Assembly (NCBI GenBank): GCA_001768735.1
Contig: MEMB01000002.1
Location: 620,696 to 684,695, forward strand
DNA length: 64,000 bases
Direction of reading: 5' to 3'
From: Alphaproteobacteria bacterium GWF2_58_20
GTDB taxonomy: Bacteria > Pseudomonadota > Alphaproteobacteria > UBA1247
Position numbers and translations under genes: made by a program. This document shows positions 55,609-64,000 of the stretch, piece after piece. Position 1 is the stretch's first letter; every line of letters starts with the position of its first letter. The notes under the pieces are model-generated. The model searched no databases. It saw only the letters and a list, made by a program, of their open reading frames with translations, and was not told the DNA's origin.

Positions 55609-56957
55609 AGCGTTTTCTTGCATCCGCCAGCCTCGCCATCCTCATGGCTTCCCAAGCCCAGGCAAGCTCTTTTGAGGATGCCCTGGCCAGCGCATGGCAA
55701 ACCAATCCGCAGATGGAATCTGCACGCGCAGCCCTTCGCGGCACAGCAGAAAGCCTTCCTCAGGCCATCTCCGGATGGCTGCCCAGCCTTGATTTTTCCG
55801 CATCCGCCGGTGTTTCCCGTTCGGATTCCCATCCCGGCGCGCGTGACAGCAGTGAATCCCGCAGCATTGGCCTGACCCTTAGCCAGCCCATCTACAACGG
55901 TGGCGGCACCATGTCGGCCATCCGCTCTGCCAAGGAAACCATCCGTTCCGGCATCGCCACCTTTTCAGATTCCGAACAAACCTTCCTGCTGTCCGCCATC
56001 ACCGCCTACGTTGACGCCATCCGTTCGGCGGCCATCCTCAAGGCCACAGCCAACAACGAGGAAGTCCTGAAGCGCCAGCTTGAAGCCACCACAGACCGTT
56101 TCGATGTCGGTGAACTGACCCGTACGGATGTCAGCCAGGCCAAGGCCAGCTTTGCCAGCGTAACAGCTTCCCGCATCAAGGCCGAAGGCGACCTCAACTC
56201 CGCCATCGCCACCTATGAAAGCATCTTGGGCAGCAAACCAAACTGCCTGCCCATTGCTGATGGCAGCGACATTCCCCTTCCTCCCTTGCCCATGGGCATG
56301 CCTGTCTCGCTTGAATCCACCATTGAGGAAGCCCTCATGGCCAACCCGGCCATGATCACAAGCTCGGCCAGCCTCGCCATTGCCGAGGAAGCGGCAAACG
56401 CCATCAAGGCAGCCATGCGTCCTTCCTTGGCCCTTTCGGCAAACCTCGGCAAAGCGTGGAGCCCATCTTCGGCAACCACCAAGGATACGGAAACAGCTTC
56501 CGTGACAGCACGTTTTTCCGTTCCGATCTATGCGGGTGGCTATGACGATTCACGCTTGCGCCAAGCCAAGCAATCCATCCAGCAGAGCAGCATGGCCCTT
56601 GAAAACACAAAACGCACCATCCGCCAGAGCGCCATTTCCACTTGGGAAAGCTGGACCAGTACCCATGCCGCCATTGAAGCCTACAAGGCGGCCGTCACGG
56701 CATCGGATCTGGCGCTTGAAGGCGTCCGCTCGGAAAACGAGGTGGGTACCCGCACCATTCTTGACATCCTGAACGCCGAACAGGATTCGCTTGACGCCCA
56801 CGTCAACCTCATCAATGCCCGTCGGGACGAGCTGATCTCCGCCTACGGGCTGCTTGCTGTTGTGGGCCGCCTGACGGCACGCGACCTCGCTCTTGACGTT
56901 CCCTACTTCAACGCCCCCGAAGAAGCCCAGAAGGTTTCTTCACACTGGGGGTGGTAA
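55605..56957 (+). CDS. tolC: TolC-family outer-membrane efflux protein
   Basis: Forms the trimeric outer-membrane channel for type I secretion and drug efflux pumps. The 450 residues have a signal peptide ending near AQA-SSF, then the two-fold repeated OEP pattern: long helices with ALASAWQTNPQMESARAAL and EEALMANPAMITSSASLAIAE-type starts, strand motifs LSQPIYNGG and FSVPIYAGGYDDSRLRQAK, and the ending AEQDSLDAHVNLINARRDELISAYGLL in pieces. Length is normal. No pump or adaptor genes are adjacent. Confidence 0.93.
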   Translation: MKRFLASASLAILMASQAQASSFEDALASAWQTNPQMESARAALRGTAESLPQAISGWLPSLDFSASAGVSRSDSHPGARDSSESRSIGLTLSQPIYNGGGTMSAIRSAKETIRSGIATFSDSEQTFLLSAITAYVDAIRSAAILKATANNEEVLKRQLEATTDRFDVGELTRTDVSQAKASFASVTASRIKAEGDLNSAIATYESILGSKPNCLPIADGSDIPLPPLPMGMPVSLESTIEEALMANPAMITSSASLAIAEEAANAIKAAMRPSLALSANLGKAWSPSSATTKDTETASVTARFSVPIYAGGYDDSRLRQAKQSIQQSSMALENTKRTIRQSAISTWESWTSTHAAIEAYKAAVTASDLALEGVRSENEVGTRTILDILNAEQDSLDAHVNLINARRDELISAYGLLAVVGRLTARDLALDVPYFNAPEEAQKVSSHWGW

Positions 56958-57021
56958 CCCCCTCCCCGGTTTTTTGTGAAAAACACTTGTCGATGATGGA
57001 TTTCAAAGATAATCTTGCACC

Positions 57022-57978
57022 ATGAGCAGTCCGGACAACACATCCAGCGAACCTTCCATCGAAGAAATCCTTGATTCGATCCGCAAGATCATTTCCGAGG
57101 ATGGGGAAGGCATGCCCGTTTCTCCCTCCCTGGGAACCCAGGAAATACCTGAACCCCCAAGAGATGCGGAGGAAACGCCTCCTATGGGGGAAACAGTTGA
57201 GGAACCCCGGATGGAAGCGGAAGAGCAAGCGCCAGGAATGCAGGCTAATGAACTCTCCGCGACTCCGGAGGATGAACCTCTTGAGCTGAATGAGGCCATT
57301 CCCCTTGAACCTGCTGAACCGGAAACACAGGAACCGGAAAAACGCGAACCTGCAACGCAGGAACCTTTGACGCCTGACGACAACGAAGACATTCTCGACC
57401 TGACGGATACCGTCCAGGAAGCAAAGGATATTCTGGATTTGTCGACAGAAAGCGCCCTTCCTGAAGAACCCATGCAGACAGATGCGCCCGAAAACATTCT
57501 TTCGGTGGAAGATGCCGGGATGGAACCCGTGCCGGAAATTTCCCCTGAAATTGCCAGCATCCTTCAGGAACCTGCCGAAAAACCGGAACAACTTTCCACA
57601 GCCCCGACAACGGAAGACATTCCGGTTGAAGCCGTGGAGACAAAAATTCCCCAAGATGAGCCGGAAACCGCTGAGGTTTCCATTCCCGATCAACCGCAAG
57701 TCCCATTGGAGGTCGCCATGCCCGATGCGACATCGCAAACCCTGATTTCCGAAACCGCAGAAGCCGAAGCCATCGACGCCCTGTCGAAGCTTATCCCGGC
57801 TACGCCTCCGGAAACCGAAGGCGGCGATGTCCCGGGCGGTCATGTAACCGTGGACCAGATGGTCCGGGAAATGATCCGTCCCATGCTGAGGGAATGGCTG
57901 GACGCCAACCTGCCGCAGATGGTGGAAAAGATCGTATCCCGCGAGATCGAAAAGCTTTCCCGCAAAGCCGGGCTCTAA
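57022..57978 (+). CDS. popZ: PopZ-like polar organising protein (DUF2497)
   Basis: PopZ forms a polar matrix that anchors the chromosome-partition complex and cell-cycle kinases. The 318 residues have the conserved N-terminal helix (EPSIEEILDSIRKIISEDGE) and the C-terminal oligomerisation helices (VDQMVREMIRPMLREWLDANLP and MVEKIVSREIEKL). Between them is a linker of about 230 residues, very rich in Glu and Pro and presumably disordered, much longer than the roughly 80 residues in Caulobacter PopZ (177 total). Lies between tolC and valS as in many Alphaproteobacteria. Confidence 0.9.
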   Translation: MSSPDNTSSEPSIEEILDSIRKIISEDGEGMPVSPSLGTQEIPEPPRDAEETPPMGETVEEPRMEAEEQAPGMQANELSATPEDEPLELNEAIPLEPAEPETQEPEKREPATQEPLTPDDNEDILDLTDTVQEAKDILDLSTESALPEEPMQTDAPENILSVEDAGMEPVPEISPEIASILQEPAEKPEQLSTAPTTEDIPVEAVETKIPQDEPETAEVSIPDQPQVPLEVAMPDATSQTLISETAEAEAIDALSKLIPATPPETEGGDVPGGHVTVDQMVREMIRPMLREWLDANLPQMVEKIVSREIEKLSRKAGL

Positions 57979-58023
57979 TTCCCCGGCCGGCCTGCCACCT
58001 TTTAGAAAAACAGGAGTTCAGCC

Positions 58024-60669
58024 ATGCTGGACAAGACCCTTGAACCGGCTTCCATGGAAGCCAAGCACTACGATATATGGGAAAAATCAGGCGCTTTCGC
58101 CTGCAACCCCGCCTCCCCGAAACCGCCCTTCTGCGTGATGATGCCGCCGCCGAATGTCACCGGCACCCTGCATATCGGCCATGCGCTTGACAACTCGTTG
58201 CAGGACATCCTCACCCGCTACATGCGCATGCGCGGGCATGATGCCCTCTGGCAACCCGGCACAGACCATGCGGGCATCGCCACGCAAATGGTTGTCGAGC
58301 GCCAGCTCGCCAAGGAAGGCATTGACCGCAGAGACATGGGACGCGAAGCCTTCATTGAACGCGTTTGGAAATGGAAGGCGGAATCCGGCGGCACCATCAT
58401 CCGGCAGCTGCGCCGCATCGGCGCCACCGCCGACTGGGACCGCGAACGATTCACCATGGATGAAGGCCTGTCCAAGGCTGTCCGCAAAGTATTCGTCCGC
58501 CTGCACAAGGAAGGCCTCATCTACAAGGACAAGCGCCTTGTGAACTGGGACCCGAAGCTGCACACCGCCATTTCCGACCTTGAAGTGGTGCAGAAAGAAA
58601 CCAAGGGGCACATGTGGCACCTGCGCTACCCGATTGACGGCCAGGAAGGCCGTTTCATCGAGGTCGCAACCACACGCCCCGAAACCATGCTGGGCGACAC
58701 GGCCATCGCCGTCCACCCGGAAGATCCCCGCTATGCCGACATCATCGGCAAACACGCCATCCTGCCGCTGGTCGGGCGCAAGATCATCATTGTGGGCGAC
58801 CTGCACGCCGACCCGGAAACCGGCACCGGCGCGGTCAAGATCACTCCCGCGCATGATTTCAACGATTTTGAGGTGGCGCAACGCCACGACCTGCCAAAGA
58901 TCAACATCCTCGATGCCGATGCCCGCCTCAATGACGAGGTGCCGGAAGCCTATCGCGGCCTTGATTGCCCAACCGCCCGCACAAAGATCCTTGAAGACCT
59001 CGAGGCCGGCGGTTATCTCGTCAAGGTCGAGGACCACATCCTGCAAATGCCTTATGGCGATCGTTCGGACGTGATCATCGAACCGTGGCTGACCGACCAA
59101 TGGTATGTGAACACCAAGGTTCTGGCCGAACCTGCCATTGCGGCCGTCGAACGCGGCGAAACCGTATTCGTTCCGCGCAGTTGGGAGAACACCTATTTCA
59201 ACTGGATGAGGGGCATCCAGCCGTGGTGCATCAGCCGCCAGCTCTGGTGGGGGCACTCCATTCCCGCATGGTACGGCCCGGATGGCACGCCTTTTGTGGA
59301 AATGACCGAGGAAGAAGCCATCATCGCCGCCGAAAAGCACTATGGCGAAAAGGTTCTCCTCACCCCGGACCCCGATGTTCTCGACACATGGTTTTCCTCC
59401 GCCCTGTGGCCGTTTTCCACCCTCGGCTGGCCGGATGACACCGAGGCACTCAAGAAGTATTATCCCACCGATGTTCTGGTCACCGGCTACGATATCATCT
59501 TCTTCTGGGTCGCCCGCATGATGATGATGGGCATGCACTTCATGGGTGAAGTGCCATTCAAGAAGGTGTGCATCCACGCCCTGATCCGTGATGAAAAGGG
59601 CCAGAAGATGAGCAAGTCGAAGGGCAACACGATTGACCCGCTCGGCCTCATCGACAAGTTCGGCGCGGATGCCGTGCGCTTCACCATGGCGGCACTGACT
59701 GCACAGGGCCGTGACATCAAGATGTCGGAAGGCCGCGTGGAAGGCTACCGAAACTTTATCACCAAGCTGTGGAACTCGGCCCGTTACTGCGAGATGAACG
59801 GATGCCTGCCCGTGTCCGGATTCAATCCCGCTTCGGCGCAGCTCACTGTCAACCAGTGGATCCGCAGCGCCGTGGCCCGGTGCGAGATGCAGGTGCGCGA
59901 AGCCCTTGAAGCTTATCGCTTCAATGATGCCACGCTGGGCCTTTACCAGTTTGTCTGGGGCACCTTCTGCGACTGGTACCTGGAGTTCACCAAGCCCATC
60001 CTGACCGGCTCGGATGAAGCCGCCAAGGCGGAAACCAAGGCCATGACGGCCTGGGTGCTGGAGCAGGTGCTGCACATGCTGCATCCTTTCACGCCTTTCG
60101 TGACCGAGGAGATTTACGAACAACTCTTCGCCCATGGGGAAAAACGCCTGATCTCCGGAGAATGGCCACGTCTTGCCGAAGACTTCATCGACAAGGATGC
60201 CGAAGACGAAATGGGCTGGGTTGTCGGCCTCATCTCGGAAATCCGCAGCCTTCGTTCCTTCATGAACGTTCCGGCGGCCGCACAGATTCCGGCCATGCTC
60301 AAGGATGCTGGCACGGAAGGCGCTGCGCGTCTTGAAACCCACAAGGACCTTGTACTGCGCATGGCCCGCCTGGAAAGCCTTGCCATCACCCTGGAAAACG
60401 CCCCAAAGGGCGCGGCGCAGGGCATGATGGGCACCAGCCTCATCATCCTGCCGCTTGCCGGCATCATCGACATGGACGCTGAAAAAGCCCGTCTTGCCAA
60501 GGAAGTGGAAAAGCAGGACGCCGAGATCCGCAAGATCGACGCCAAGCTTGGCAATCCACAATTTGTGGACAAGGCCCCGGAGGATGTGGTCATTGAGGTG
60601 CGTGAACGCAGGGCGGAAGCGGAGGCGGTTTGCACAAAGCTGCGCGCCGCTCTTGAGAGGATGGCATGA
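58024..60669 (+). CDS. valS: Valyl-tRNA synthetase
   Basis: Charges tRNA-Val. The 881 residues carry the class I signatures PPPNVTGTLHIGHAL (HIGH box) and KMSKSKGNT (KMSKS box), the editing domain with VATTRPETMLGDTAI, anticodon-binding domain, and a C-terminal coiled coil (ARLAKEVEKQDAEIRKID) that is specific for ValS. The last codons overlap the PH-domain gene by 4 nt. Complete and without anomalies. Confidence 0.98.
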   Translation: MLDKTLEPASMEAKHYDIWEKSGAFACNPASPKPPFCVMMPPPNVTGTLHIGHALDNSLQDILTRYMRMRGHDALWQPGTDHAGIATQMVVERQLAKEGIDRRDMGREAFIERVWKWKAESGGTIIRQLRRIGATADWDRERFTMDEGLSKAVRKVFVRLHKEGLIYKDKRLVNWDPKLHTAISDLEVVQKETKGHMWHLRYPIDGQEGRFIEVATTRPETMLGDTAIAVHPEDPRYADIIGKHAILPLVGRKIIIVGDLHADPETGTGAVKITPAHDFNDFEVAQRHDLPKINILDADARLNDEVPEAYRGLDCPTARTKILEDLEAGGYLVKVEDHILQMPYGDRSDVIIEPWLTDQWYVNTKVLAEPAIAAVERGETVFVPRSWENTYFNWMRGIQPWCISRQLWWGHSIPAWYGPDGTPFVEMTEEEAIIAAEKHYGEKVLLTPDPDVLDTWFSSALWPFSTLGWPDDTEALKKYYPTDVLVTGYDIIFFWVARMMMMGMHFMGEVPFKKVCIHALIRDEKGQKMSKSKGNTIDPLGLIDKFGADAVRFTMAALTAQGRDIKMSEGRVEGYRNFITKLWNSARYCEMNGCLPVSGFNPASAQLTVNQWIRSAVARCEMQVREALEAYRFNDATLGLYQFVWGTFCDWYLEFTKPILTGSDEAAKAETKAMTAWVLEQVLHMLHPFTPFVTEEIYEQLFAHGEKRLISGEWPRLAEDFIDKDAEDEMGWVVGLISEIRSLRSFMNVPAAAQIPAMLKDAGTEGAARLETHKDLVLRMARLESLAITLENAPKGAAQGMMGTSLIILPLAGIIDMDAEKARLAKEVEKQDAEIRKIDAKLGNPQFVDKAPEDVVIEVRERRAEAEAVCTKLRAALERMA

Positions 60670-61208
60670 GCTATATTGAAGAAAATCTTGCCCAGGGGGA
60701 ACGGGTACTTTACATCGCCCGTTTTCCTTGGGTTTATACGGCCAATGCCATCGCTTTTTTCTTTTTTTGTGTAGCCTTGGCACTCGTTGCCCTGATTGCC
60801 ATCCCGGTCAAGAGCGATAGCGGTTTTGGGTTTGTTGTCATCAATTCATGGCGCGACATCACCCATATCCAATGGTATCTGAGTGCTGGCCTGTTTGCCT
60901 TTGGTTTCCTGCGCTTTGCCTACATGATGCTGGTGGAGCAGACCACGGAAATTGCCGTTACCTCCCTGCGCTTCATCTACAAGCGCGGCATCCTGTCGCG
61001 CGACATCAACAGCGTAAACATTGACCGTGTGGAAGGCTGCGACGTGAAACAGGGTTTTCTTGGTTTCCTCATGGGATACGGCATGGTGGAAGTGCGCGGC
61101 ACCGGAATTGGGGAAGTCCGCATCCCTCCGGTTTCGCGCCCCAAGGACCTCGCAAATTCCGTGCAGCAGGCGATTGGCATGCACGAACACGCGGGAGAGA
61201 AGGCCTGA
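60666..61208 (+). CDS. Bacterial PH-domain (bPH2/YdbS-like) membrane protein
   Basis: 180 residues with two membrane helices (about 24-46 and 73-95) followed by a bacterial PH-like domain: TEIAVTSLRFIYKRGILSRDINSVNIDRVEG, where the conserved L..E......G...R....I....I matches the YdbS/bPH2 repeat. Possibly a membrane-associated scaffold; some relatives act in antimicrobial resistance or envelope stress. Starts in the valS stop codon and probably shares its transcript. Confidence 0.8.
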   Translation: MSYIEENLAQGERVLYIARFPWVYTANAIAFFFFCVALALVALIAIPVKSDSGFGFVVINSWRDITHIQWYLSAGLFAFGFLRFAYMMLVEQTTEIAVTSLRFIYKRGILSRDINSVNIDRVEGCDVKQGFLGFLMGYGMVEVRGTGIGEVRIPPVSRPKDLANSVQQAIGMHEHAGEKA

Positions 61209-61222
61209 CGGTAAACGGCGAG

Positions 61223-62095
61223 ATGGATGAGATTTTCATGAGCCTTGATATTGCCATTGTCAGCGACATCCATCATGGCCCTGACCGGGGAAGCAAAAAG
61301 GGATCGTCCGCGATTCCCCTCCTCGAAAGCTTCATCGCATTCACCAAGGAAACCAACCCTGACTGCATCATTGACCTTGGAGATCGCATTTCCGACACCG
61401 ATTACGAGACAGACCTTCGCCTGCTTGGCGAAATCGCTTCAACCTTGAGGAAACTGCCCGGAACGCCCCATTATCTTCTGGGAAACCATGATGTGGCGAA
61501 GCTTTCCGTTGCCGACAACGAGGCCGCTCTTCAATGTTCCCTGGCTTCTGCCAGCGAGGACAGAAACGGCTTTCACCTTGTCTTCTGGAATCCCTTCTCA
61601 AAACTCGATCTGGCAAAAGGCTTTTCCCTGCAGGAGGGGGATCTGGCGTGGCTGAAAGCCGACCTGGCAGCCACCTCCCTGCCTTCCGTCATTTTCACGC
61701 ATGTGCCCCTCGACAACGGCAGCATGAAGGGAAACTTCTATTTCGAGAAGAATTTTCCCCACCACGCCGCTTATCCGGAAGCGCAGGGCGAAGCCATCCG
61801 CGATATCATCGAGCGCAGCGGCAAGGTGGTGTTGTGCATCAACGGCCACGCGCACTGGAACGCCCATCACTGCATTGACGGCATCCATTATGTAACCATT
61901 CCATCGCTGACGGAACTCTTCACCACATGGCCGGAGCCGAATGCGGCCTATGCCCGCATGTCCTTGAGCGACCATATCGAAATCGAAGTGTTTGGCCGGG
62001 ATCCAGTTTTCTACCGGCTACCCATCAAGGCGCCCGGAACGCATTGGCTGAACACCAGCAAGGACTATGCGCCAGGAAACCTTTTCCCGGCATGA
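61223..62095 (+). CDS. Calcineurin-like metallophosphoesterase
   Basis: 290 residues (or 285 if the ATG at 61238 is used) with the full metal-site series of this superfamily: IVSDIHHG (D-x-H), IDLGDRISD (GD), LGNHDV (GNHD), ITHVP-type FTHVPLD and NGHAHWN (GHxH). Such enzymes hydrolyse phosphodiesters or phosphomonoesters. There is no signal peptide, so cytosolic. The start is uncertain. It follows the PH-domain gene by 14 nt and is likely in the same transcript. Substrate unknown. Confidence 0.87.
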   Translation: MDEIFMSLDIAIVSDIHHGPDRGSKKGSSAIPLLESFIAFTKETNPDCIIDLGDRISDTDYETDLRLLGEIASTLRKLPGTPHYLLGNHDVAKLSVADNEAALQCSLASASEDRNGFHLVFWNPFSKLDLAKGFSLQEGDLAWLKADLAATSLPSVIFTHVPLDNGSMKGNFYFEKNFPHHAAYPEAQGEAIRDIIERSGKVVLCINGHAHWNAHHCIDGIHYVTIPSLTELFTTWPEPNAAYARMSLSDHIEIEVFGRDPVFYRLPIKAPGTHWLNTSKDYAPGNLFPA

Positions 62096-62139
62096 GGCGT
62101 CCCGAAAGGCTCTCCGTCATCCCTTTTTCATAAGATGCA

Positions 62140-62901
62140 TCAAGGCTTCAGGTTGCCTGCGTGTTTCACGGGCGGGGCCACGGGCTGTTTTCTCCGCTCT
62201 TCCCATTCCGCCATGTTTTTCTCAAACACGGCCTTGATTTTCGCAAAACTCTCCGGGGACTTGCTGCGCTCCACCATATCCAGCGCCCTTTGCCCAAACT
62301 TCCGGATTTTTCCAAAATCCAGTTTTCCGCCGCCATGGCGCTCGAAGCTCGAAGCAATCAGGGGAGAAAGGTTGTACAGATAAACCAGCGGCACCATGAA
62401 CATGGCTTCGGGGTCCTTGCTCCGGCTGATGGAGGCAATATCGAGGATGGCGATCCTGCCATCTTGGCGGTGCGCCATGAAGTTGCTGCAAAAAAGGTCG
62501 GTATGCACCGCCTTGTGGCTACGATACAGCTTTGCGGCAAATTCGCCAAGCGCCTCGCCGGCAAGTGCCACATCCTCCGGCGTCATCGTCTTGCCGGCAT
62601 CCCCCTCCTCGCGCGACATCACGAGATAATCCGGATCCTTGCCGAAGCCCAAAGGTTTCGGTACCACAAATTTTTCCCCGTCCAGCTCCTGCAAATCCTG
62701 TAGCATCGCATATTCTTCCTCAACCGGAAGGCCGTGCGACTTGCATCCGGGCTTGATGAGCTTGACGACGCAGGATGGATTGTCTTTCGGGATGAACGCG
62801 AAACTGGCCGGCCCTTCACGCAGGACGGTGCCGCCAGGAAAATCCCCCTTTCCCGACTTTTTCCATTCAAGGAGCTGCTGGCACAGGGTTTCTGTATCCA
62901 T
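62140..62901 (-). CDS. Protein-kinase-like/aminoglycoside phosphotransferase-fold protein
   Basis: From the ATG at 62901 (AAGGAG/AAAGG upstream; the track adds 24 codons) the product is 253 residues. It shows the kinase-fold landmarks: VVKLIKP with the ATP-anchoring lysine, VHTDLFCSNFM as the catalytic H-x-D...N loop, and AILDIASIS as the D-x-[AFG] metal loop. It could be a small-molecule or protein kinase; the substrate cannot be inferred. Divergent from the lipoprotein metallopeptidase gene and convergent with the phosphoesterase gene. Confidence 0.72.
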   Translation of the reverse strand: MDTETLCQQLLEWKKSGKGDFPGGTVLREGPASFAFIPKDNPSCVVKLIKPGCKSHGLPVEEEYAMLQDLQELDGEKFVVPKPLGFGKDPDYLVMSREEGDAGKTMTPEDVALAGEALGEFAAKLYRSHKAVHTDLFCSNFMAHRQDGRIAILDIASISRSKDPEAMFMVPLVYLYNLSPLIASSFERHGGGKLDFGKIRKFGQRALDMVERSKSPESFAKIKAVFEKNMAEWEERRKQPVAPPVKHAGNLKP

Positions 62902-63070
62902 AAGCCTTTTCTCCTTCCCGTTGCAGAAAGAATTTAGCACTTCCCAAGCCTCCCCCACAACCCTTGATACCATGCAGGGAACGCATGGCTGGATTGCAAA
63001 ACAAGCACTTCCTTTTCCACATCTCCCAACCTATGCTGCAACATCCAAAAACAAGGAACGGGATTTGGGC

Positions 63071-64000
63071 ATGTCTCTTTTCAAGAAGAAACTCCTCGGT
63101 AGTGTTACCGCCATCGCGCTTATCCTTGGGATGAGTAGCTGCGCTCCCGAACCTGCGCAAAACCCCGCCAAAAAAACTCTAAAATCGTCCTTCAACGCAG
63201 TTTCCCATGACCTGCGCCTGACCGGGGACGATGCCGACATCGCCAGGCTCAACGCCAGCATCGCGCTGGCAGGAAAAAGCCAGACGGCCCGAGACCTTTT
63301 TGCCAGCAATTCCTTGCGGGGATGGACGCTTTCACTTGAGGAGATCAAGGAGGACGACAGCGGTTTCATGATCGCGGGTTTTGTCTCCCCCTCCGACAAG
63401 AAGATTGTCCTCAACAAAAAGCTGTCCACCACTTACAACACCTCGACCCTCATTCACGAGGTGGCCCATATCGACCAGGACCGCCTTGGCATCGGCACCG
63501 CCATCTACACCCACGAGGGCAACATCCGTATCCTGAAAATCCAGGAAGCATGCAGCGCGACCATGCAAACGAAAGCCATGTGGGAAATCGGGCAGGAAAC
63601 CCCGGAAATATGGGACCAATACAAACAGGAAAAGACATGGGCCGCCAAAAGCTGGGAGCGTGCCACCAAAACAGGCAACGCCGCCAATACCTCTCAAGAC
63701 CTGCCAACGATCGCCACCTTCCGGAGTTTTTACGAAGACCCGGTCTCGACCAACTATGAAAAGAATGAAGCTGAACACCAGCTGGAATTCCGTGCCAACA
63801 TAAATGGCACCGATCCCGACACCTTCTTTGCCATGGAACTTCCCATCGCCGCCACAGTCGCCAGCCTAACCCTGCATGGCATTTCCCTCCCTCCATCCAA
63901 CAAGGACTTCGATCTTTCCTCCCCCTTTTATGCCGGTTGCCACAAGGATACGGTCAAAATGCTCCGCGCGGGGAGCGTTTCGGGAAGGAACCTGCCGCAG
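63071..64000 (+). CDS. Predicted lipoprotein metallopeptidase (HEVAH motif), 3' end beyond the window
   Basis: Absent from the ORF track because it has no stop before the window end; 310 codons are visible. It starts MSLFKKKLLGS with a lipoprotein signal and lipobox-like LGMSSC, so it is probably anchored to the inner or outer membrane. The sequence LIHEVAHIDQ near residue 135 is an HExxH zinc site, with a downstream acidic helix (KIQEACSA) as a candidate third ligand. It resembles the DUF6782 type of putative metallopeptidases by eye. The 170-bp gap upstream is shared with the divergent kinase gene. Confidence 0.72.
   Translation, partial: MSLFKKKLLGSVTAIALILGMSSCAPEPAQNPAKKTLKSSFNAVSHDLRLTGDDADIARLNASIALAGKSQTARDLFASNSLRGWTLSLEEIKEDDSGFMIAGFVSPSDKKIVLNKKLSTTYNTSTLIHEVAHIDQDRLGIGTAIYTHEGNIRILKIQEACSATMQTKAMWEIGQETPEIWDQYKQEKTWAAKSWERATKTGNAANTSQDLPTIATFRSFYEDPVSTNYEKNEAEHQLEFRANINGTDPDTFFAMELPIAATVASLTLHGISLPPSNKDFDLSSPFYAGCHKDTVKMLRAGSVSGRNLPQ

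Noticed and set aside
58087-60783. 898-residue minus-strand ORF opposite valS
   Set aside because: Shadow of valS; long antisense frames are expected in genes of this codon bias.

Overview
The window is a chromosomal segment of an alphaproteobacterium, seen by inference from gene order and content. It carries a CcrM-type GANTC methyltransferase with its C-terminal domain, a PopZ/DUF2497 polar organiser between tolC and valS, the lepB-rnc-era-recO-parC cluster, the mutY-DciA-DsbA-like order, yajC-secD-secF and trmFO. Gene density is high, many start and stop codons overlap by 4 nt (ATGA or GTGA), and strong hairpin terminators separate convergent units. Three ankyrin-repeat genes, secreted proteins of unknown role and a predicted lipoprotein metallopeptidase fit a free-living or host/prey-associated lineage (Micavibrio/Rhodospirillales-like is a guess). 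No 16S gene is present to fix the taxonomy.

Layout. 0-8.4 kb: Sec accessory operon yajC-secD-secF (+) converging on sodB and trmFO (-), a FadL-type porin, a 165-bp inverted-repeat element abutting the fadL stop codon, an ADP-ribosylglycohydrolase and tRNA-Glu. 8.6-12.8 kb: a KamA/EpmB-like radical SAM protein overlapping a two-component system, then an EF-hand protein and an ankyrin protein. 12.9-19.3 kb (-): lepB-rnc-era-[MFS]-recO-parC, an RNA-processing and DNA-maintenance block with an MFS gene wedged into it. 19.4-25.7 kb (+): NYN-domain protein, family-5 uracil-DNA glycosylase, tRNA-Ala, two RNase D paralogues, and another ankyrin protein. 25.8-36.2 kb: ccrM with a dense GANTC cluster upstream, rnhB, a TPR-like protein with a GT39-like glycosyltransferase, mutY, dciA, a cysteine-less DsbA-like protein, a small cluster built around an RlmN/Cfr-like radical SAM enzyme and two papain-like-motif paralogues, then rsfS-rlmH and tRNA-Ser(CGA).

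36.2-40.2 kb is an accessory scar next to tRNA-Ser. It holds a C-terminal stub of a large serine recombinase, a large secreted Ig-like protein, an IS5-type transposase N-terminal stub and an orphan receiver-domain fragment. 40.2-48.1 kb is a four-gene overlapping phosphorelay operon (SBP-sensor hybrid kinase, HD-GYP response regulator, Hpt protein, REC-REC-PAS kinase) followed by a periplasmic solute-binding protein. Together these could couple a periplasmic ligand to c-di-GMP turnover. 48.3-53.4 kb: a P2-type cation ATPase, a secreted HEWG-motif protein with a zinc-ribbon partner, a yjhX-family gene preceded by a highly structured RNA leader, and an ankyrin gene. 53.5-64 kb: rimO (-), pcm-like, tolC, popZ-like, valS, a bacterial PH-domain protein, a metallophosphoesterase, a kinase-fold protein (-) and a HEVAH-motif lipoprotein that runs off the window end.

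The best candidates for something undescribed are: (1) the structured leader RNA upstream of yjhX (52303-52451); (2) the radical SAM plus active/inactive papain-like paralogue cluster (32.8-35.1 kb); (3) the seven GANTC sites packed upstream of ccrM; (4) the tandem RNase D paralogues with a shared, unassigned helical module. All calls are by eye; no database search was run.
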